The position numbers and the translations under genes were made by a program. Below are positions 6,666 to 8,261 of a stretch of 8,261 nucleotides of DNA, piece by piece (the first letter of the stretch is position 1; each line of letters begins with the position of its first letter). The stretch comes from JAMOBE01 sp039908285 (GTDB lineage Bacteria > Pseudomonadota > Alphaproteobacteria > Rhodospirillales > Rhodospirillaceae). The notes under the pieces were generated by a model that did no database searches, had not been told where the DNA came from, and saw only the letters and a list, made by a program, of their open reading frames with translations. The stretch lies in NCBI GenBank assembly GCA_039908285.1, contig JAMOBE010000128.1, positions 1-8,261 on the forward strand. The letters run 5' to 3'.

Positions 6666-6710
6666 GGTGAGGTTTCAGGTGAGGTTTCAGGCGAGGTTTC
6701 AACTGAAACC
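6666..6710. repeat. 12-bp direct repeat x3 with a closing inverted repeat
   Basis: GGTGAGGTTTCA occurs at 6666-6677 and 6678-6689, with a one-change copy at 6690-6701. Directly after, TGAAACC (6704-6710) is the complement of the GGTTTCA inside every unit, so each of the three units can pair with the same closing arm. In one frame the units would read GEVS; that frame has no start codon and is closed by TAA upstream. Confidence 0.85.
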
Positions 6711-6881
6711 GGCGGGGCACATCCCCCTCGTCAATGTCGTCCGCGGGCGCGGAAGGTAAGGCAGGGATCGTGACAATTCGCGAACCCGGGTGCTCCCGCT
6801 ACCACTCTACCGGACATCCCGACCTTGCGGTAATTCCAAGCAAGCGGCCTGGCGCGGACGAACTCGGTCCGGTGGCCAGGC

Positions 6882-6980
6882 GGGAGGGCTGCCCATCCGC
6901 CGGTGGGCGGGGAGGTTCTGGGGGTTTCCGCCACCGTGGCGGAAACCGCAAGAACCAAGGGCGGATGCGCTGGCCCTTCC
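6882..6980. repeat. Long nested hairpin (about 100 bases)
   Basis: Four stacked arm pairs share one centre: the inner stem 6923-6933/6937-6947 (11 bp perfect, GGTTTCCGCCA/TGGCGGAAACC, loop CCG); GGTTCT/AGAACC at 6914-6919/6951-6956; CATCCGCC/GGCGGATG at 6894-6901/6960-6967; and GGGAGGGC/GCCCTTCC at 6882-6889/6973-6980 with one G-T pair. Unpaired bulges separate the stems. A separate hairpin follows at 6981-7003 (AAATGCCC...GGGTATTT type, with wobble pairs). Repeated complementary arms on a common axis are unlikely by chance and point to a structured RNA or a palindromic mobile-DNA relic. Confidence 0.75.
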
Positions 6981-7038
6981 AAATGCCCTCCAGGGGGGTA
7001 TTTGAAATCAGCGCGACATGGTCGAACCCGCGCGGCTC

Positions 7039-7081
7039 TTGGCGATGTGGAAAAGGCGAGAATTTCCCTCCTTTTCGCCAA
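7039..7081. repeat. Bulged stem-loop
   Basis: TTGGCG (7039-7044) pairs with CGCCAA (7076-7081), and AAAAGG (7051-7056) pairs with CCTTTT (7070-7075). A 6-base one-sided bulge separates the two stems and the loop is 13 bases. It lies about 35 bases after the hairpin cluster at 6882-7003, in the same non-coding region. Confidence 0.65.
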
Positions 7082-7180
7082 CAGCGTCATTGCCGGGAAT
7101 CTCGGCCTTGAGAAGGTCATCCCCGGATTTTTCTGGGACGGGGCGCGGACGAACCCGGGGCAGGCCGCTGGTGGGAAAAG

Positions 7181-7477
7181 TTACTCGGCCGCGTTGGGTT
7201 GGTGGCTGACGAACGGGCTCTCTTCCGGGTGCGCTTCAAACCACAGGGCATCGGCGCACAAGTCAATGTCGTCGTTCCAGGCGATCGCTCGCCCGTCGTT
7301 GACCACGTGCGCCCGGACGAACAGGGCCGCGTCGGACAGCGGTCGGAAGATGCGGCGGGTGCCGATGAGTGGGCCCATCGTCTTCCTGGTGGTCGAGCCG
7401 TCATCCCATTCCAGCGTCAGCGTCTTCGTGCCGGGATCGGCGTTCACGGAGCGGATGCAATGGCCGTAGCCGGTCAT
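7181..7477 (-). CDS. DUF2442 domain protein
   Basis: A 98-residue protein matching the DUF2442 pattern: an N-terminal strand region with a basic start (CIRSVNADPGTKTLTLEWDDG), a middle FRPLSD...F segment, and the characteristic IAWNDDIDLCADALW near the C-terminus. Molecular function is not established for the family. DUF2442 genes commonly sit beside DUF4160 genes, as here, and have been proposed as toxin-antitoxin-like partners. The ATG lies 3 bases after the DUF4160 stop, with GAGGAA just upstream inside the DUF4160 3' end, so the two are translationally coupled. It is the last gene of the three-gene minus-strand operon; no clear terminator is seen after it, only the structured region below 7160. 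Confidence 0.85.
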   Translation of the reverse strand: MTGYGHCIRSVNADPGTKTLTLEWDDGSTTRKTMGPLIGTRRIFRPLSDAALFVRAHVVNDGRAIAWNDDIDLCADALWFEAHPEESPFVSHQPNAAE

Positions 7478-7480
7478 GGC

Positions 7481-7711
7481 TCATTCCTCGTTCAACTGAA
7501 GCCAGCGTAGCGCGAGTTGCGCCTGGTTGCCAGCAGCCCATTCGATGGCCCTGCGGAGGATCGGCCGGGGCAGGCTGCCGGCGATCACTGCCAGGTCGGA
7601 AATCCGCACGGCCACGTCACGGCCCGTATGCAGGATGTGGAAATGCGGCGGCGGATGGTCATCGGCATAGATGCACACCCGGATTCCGTCGAACTCGGCA
7701 ATCGTCGGCAT
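7481..7711 (-). CDS. DUF4160 domain protein
   Basis: A 76-residue protein with the typical DUF4160 opening MPTIAEFDGIRV, the signature DDHPPPHFHI (residues about 18-27) and a C-terminal PRPILRRAIEWAAGNQAQL helix. The His-rich DHPPPHFH motif is the family hallmark; its biochemical role is unknown to me. The preferred start is ATG 7711-7709, which overlaps the stop of the upstream HTH gene as TGATG; a GTG three bases earlier (7714) is an in-frame alternative. GGAG lies just upstream. Together with DUF2442 downstream and an Xre-type regulator upstream it forms a compact cassette that could be a toxin-antitoxin-like unit, which is inference from arrangement. Confidence 0.88.
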   Translation of the reverse strand: MPTIAEFDGIRVCIYADDHPPPHFHILHTGRDVAVRISDLAVIAGSLPRPILRRAIEWAAGNQAQLALRWLQLNEE

Positions 7712-7971
7712 CACTCCGCCCCGCCCTTCCTCAGCCGCACACCGGGACCGCCGCCGTTCTCGGGGATGAACTCAACACCGGCATCCTCAAGGGCGCGGCG
7801 TACCGCAGCAACATTGTTGGCAAAGCCCGCAGCTTGCCCCTCGCTGGCTTCCATACGCCTGAGGGTGGGAACCGAAACGCGAGCGGCAGTCGCCAAATCC
7901 GATTGGCTGATACCGGCTAGGGCGCGACCGGCAGCAATTTGCCGGCCTGTCACTTGATTGCTTTCGCTCAT
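7711..7971 (-). CDS. Small Xre-family helix-turn-helix regulator
   Basis: An 86-residue DNA-binding protein. Residues about 7-62 form a Cro/C1-type HTH: ARALAGISQSDLATAARVS gives helices 1-2, and SVPTLRRMEAS is the recognition-helix region. The tail, ALEDAGVEFIPENGGGPGVRL, matches a common short alphaproteobacterial HTH family. As first gene of the operon it is likely the autorepressor, or the antitoxin-like partner, of DUF4160/DUF2442. The ATG has no strong Shine-Dalgarno site, and an in-frame TAG nine bases upstream rules out a longer form. The stop overlaps the next start (TGATG). Candidate promoter and operator sequences lie at 7983-8040. Confidence 0.88.
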   Translation of the reverse strand: MSESNQVTGRQIAAGRALAGISQSDLATAARVSVPTLRRMEASEGQAAGFANNVAAVRRALEDAGVEFIPENGGGPGVRLRKGGAE

Positions 7972-7982
7972 GACGATCTAAA

Positions 7983-8001
7983 CCTATTGACAGCAATGAG
8001 G
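7983..8001. promoter_or_regulatory. Candidate operator near the HTH gene
   Basis: An imperfect inverted repeat, CCTATTG-ACAG-CAATGAGG, with perfect inner arms ATTG (7986-7989) and CAAT (7994-7997). It sits between the minus-strand -10 box and the HTH start codon and overlaps a plus-strand TTGACA, so a bound regulator could block both directions. A second small palindrome, AAGCGCTT (8025-8032), lies between the minus-strand -35 and -10. Operator function is inference. Confidence 0.35.
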
Positions 8002-8016
8002 TTGTGAGCGAAAAAT
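7987..8016 (+). promoter_or_regulatory. Candidate plus-strand promoter
   Basis: A perfect -35 consensus TTGACA (7987-7992) with a weak -10 candidate AAAAAT (8011-8016) after 18 bases. It would drive the small ORF starting at 8060. The -10 is poor, so confidence is low. Confidence 0.35.
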
Positions 8017-8040
8017 ATCACTGGAAGCGCTTTCGATCAA
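8012..8040 (-). promoter_or_regulatory. Candidate sigma70-type promoter of the HTH/DUF4160/DUF2442 operon
   Basis: On the minus strand TTGATC (8040-8035) and TATTTT (8017-8012) are separated by exactly 17 bases. The transcript would start near 8005, about 35 bases before the HTH start codon. The AAGCGCTT palindrome lies within the spacer, consistent with autoregulation. Confidence 0.5.
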
Positions 8041-8059
8041 TAGCAAGGACGCAACCGCC

Positions 8060-8173
8060 ATGACCACCCGCCCACCCAAGCATCCGTTCCACTGGGACCG
8101 GTACAACGCGCTCTATGACCGCTTCACGGCCCTGGCTCGCGACCTAGAGCATTTTCATGCCGAGCGTCCATAA
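8060..8173 (+). CDS. Small hypothetical ORF, possibly truncated by the IS element
   Basis: A 37-residue ORF, too short to assign: it begins MTTRPPKHPFHWDRYNALYD and ends LARDLEHFHAERP. The ATG has AAGGA about 10 bases upstream, a better ribosome site than the divergent HTH gene has. Its last codons overlap, on the opposite strand, the 3' end of an IS630-type transposase gene. The natural C-terminus was therefore probably replaced when the element inserted. One possible junction is the TA at 8145-8146, since IS630 elements insert at TA; this is a guess. No family is recognised. Confidence 0.4.
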   Translation: MTTRPPKHPFHWDRYNALYDRFTALARDLEHFHAERP

Positions 8174-8261
8174 CCGGCATGGCGGAAATAGTTTGAGCAC
8201 TCGTTTGGCGAGAATTTGTCGAGGCATTCGCCGATGGTTGACCAGAGCGCCTCGACGGTCC
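8147..8261. mobile_element. IS630-family insertion sequence, partial (approximate left boundary)
   Basis: Inferred from the transposase C-terminus at 8155-8261. The boundary is placed tentatively after the TA at 8145-8146, which leaves GAGCATTTTC as the element terminus. Only this end is inside the window. Confidence 0.45.
8155..8261 (-). CDS. IS630-family transposase, C-terminal end (partial, cut by window edge)
   Basis: Reading from 8259 down to a TGA at 8157-8155 gives 34 residues, starting TVEALWSTIGECLDKFSP and containing NECSNYFRHAGY. This matches the well-known C-terminus of IS630/Tc1-mariner-type transposases (LW..IG..LD.F.P.EC.NY...AGY). The catalytic DDE region would lie beyond the window. 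Its short length limits certainty about subgroup, but the motif is distinctive. The element's end should fall shortly left of 8155; its terminal inverted repeat cannot be confirmed without the other end. Confidence 0.75.
   Translation of the reverse strand, partial: TVEALWSTIGECLDKFSPNECSNYFRHAGYGRSA

Larger units (their letters stand above)
6381..7180. other. Non-coding region of about 800 bases rich in hairpins and short repeats
   Basis: No ORF here has a convincing start site, family resemblance or natural protein composition; the longest frames (6734-7111 plus, 6731-7120 minus) overlap each other and read like translated palindromes. The stretch holds several strong inverted repeats, a 12-bp triple repeat and short direct repeats, listed separately. 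One similar 15-base word occurs twice (6474-6488 and 6563-6577, one mismatch). It lies between the pseudo-receiver gene and the 3' end of the HTH/DUF operon, so both neighbours end into it. It may contain transcription ends, a structured RNA or a decayed mobile element; the sequence alone does not decide. Confidence 0.6.

Noticed and set aside
6666..6701. Possible CRISPR array
   Set aside because: The 12-bp units are directly adjacent with no spacers and are far shorter than CRISPR repeats.
6766..6822. tRNA-like words on the minus strand (GGTAGAGTGGTAGC, GGGTTCG, and complementary GGGAT/ATCCC ends)
   Set aside because: The span is only about 57 bases, there is no anticodon arm and the T-stem does not pair, so it is not a tRNA gene.
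6731..7120. Two overlapping ORFs of about 125-129 codons on opposite strands in the hairpin region
   Set aside because: Both translate inverted repeats, have odd composition rich in Arg, Gly and Pro, lack ribosome sites and resemble no family; they are better explained as non-coding.

Overview
The window is high-GC DNA with long GC-rich genes, an EF-P lysylation gene pair, an exosortase, pseudo-receiver proteins with a GPDRR-type motif, and abundant CCCTCCCCC/GGGGGAGGG hairpin repeats. Together these suggest an alphaproteobacterium of the Rhodospirillales (Magnetospirillum/Rhodospirillaceae-like). That placement is inference from gene content and style; no marker gene proves it. LAYOUT. Bases 1-250 hold a palindromic miniature repeat (3-166) and a second repeat block (171-250) that recurs near 4773. 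Next come two minus-strand genes, read from high to low coordinates: epmB (lysine 2,3-aminomutase of the EF-P pathway, 2800-1838), then a 511-residue exosortase fused to an EpsI domain (1779-244). Divergent from epmB, with both start codons sharing one CATG, is epmA (EF-P beta-lysine ligase, 2799-3848). Its stop lies in a tandem heptamer. It is followed by a lipoprotein with a SPOR-like C-terminus (3894-4655). A MITE-like element with 40-bp terminal inverted repeats (4687-4863) separates this from a 478-residue protein (4944-6380). That protein has a degenerate receiver domain, a long Pro/Ala-rich linker and three copies of a short MSQ-x-x-LLAAL-type motif. Bases 6381-7180 appear non-coding but contain many hairpins and short repeats. 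The right end is accessory DNA: a minus-strand operon of a small Xre-type HTH protein, DUF4160 and DUF2442 (7971-7181), a small divergent ORF (8060-8173), and the 3' end of an IS630-family transposase running off the window (8261-8155). HOW THE GENES RELATE. EpmB makes (R)-beta-lysine and EpmA attaches it to elongation factor P; efp itself is not in the window. The exosortase probably processes C-terminally tagged exported proteins, and no target gene is visible here. The HTH/DUF4160/DUF2442 set is tightly coupled translationally and looks like an autoregulated toxin-antitoxin-like module, but its function is unproven. The most interesting material is the nested MITE-like repeats, the pseudo-receiver with repeated C-terminal motifs, and the structured non-coding stretch. 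All assignments come from reading the sequence; no database search was run.
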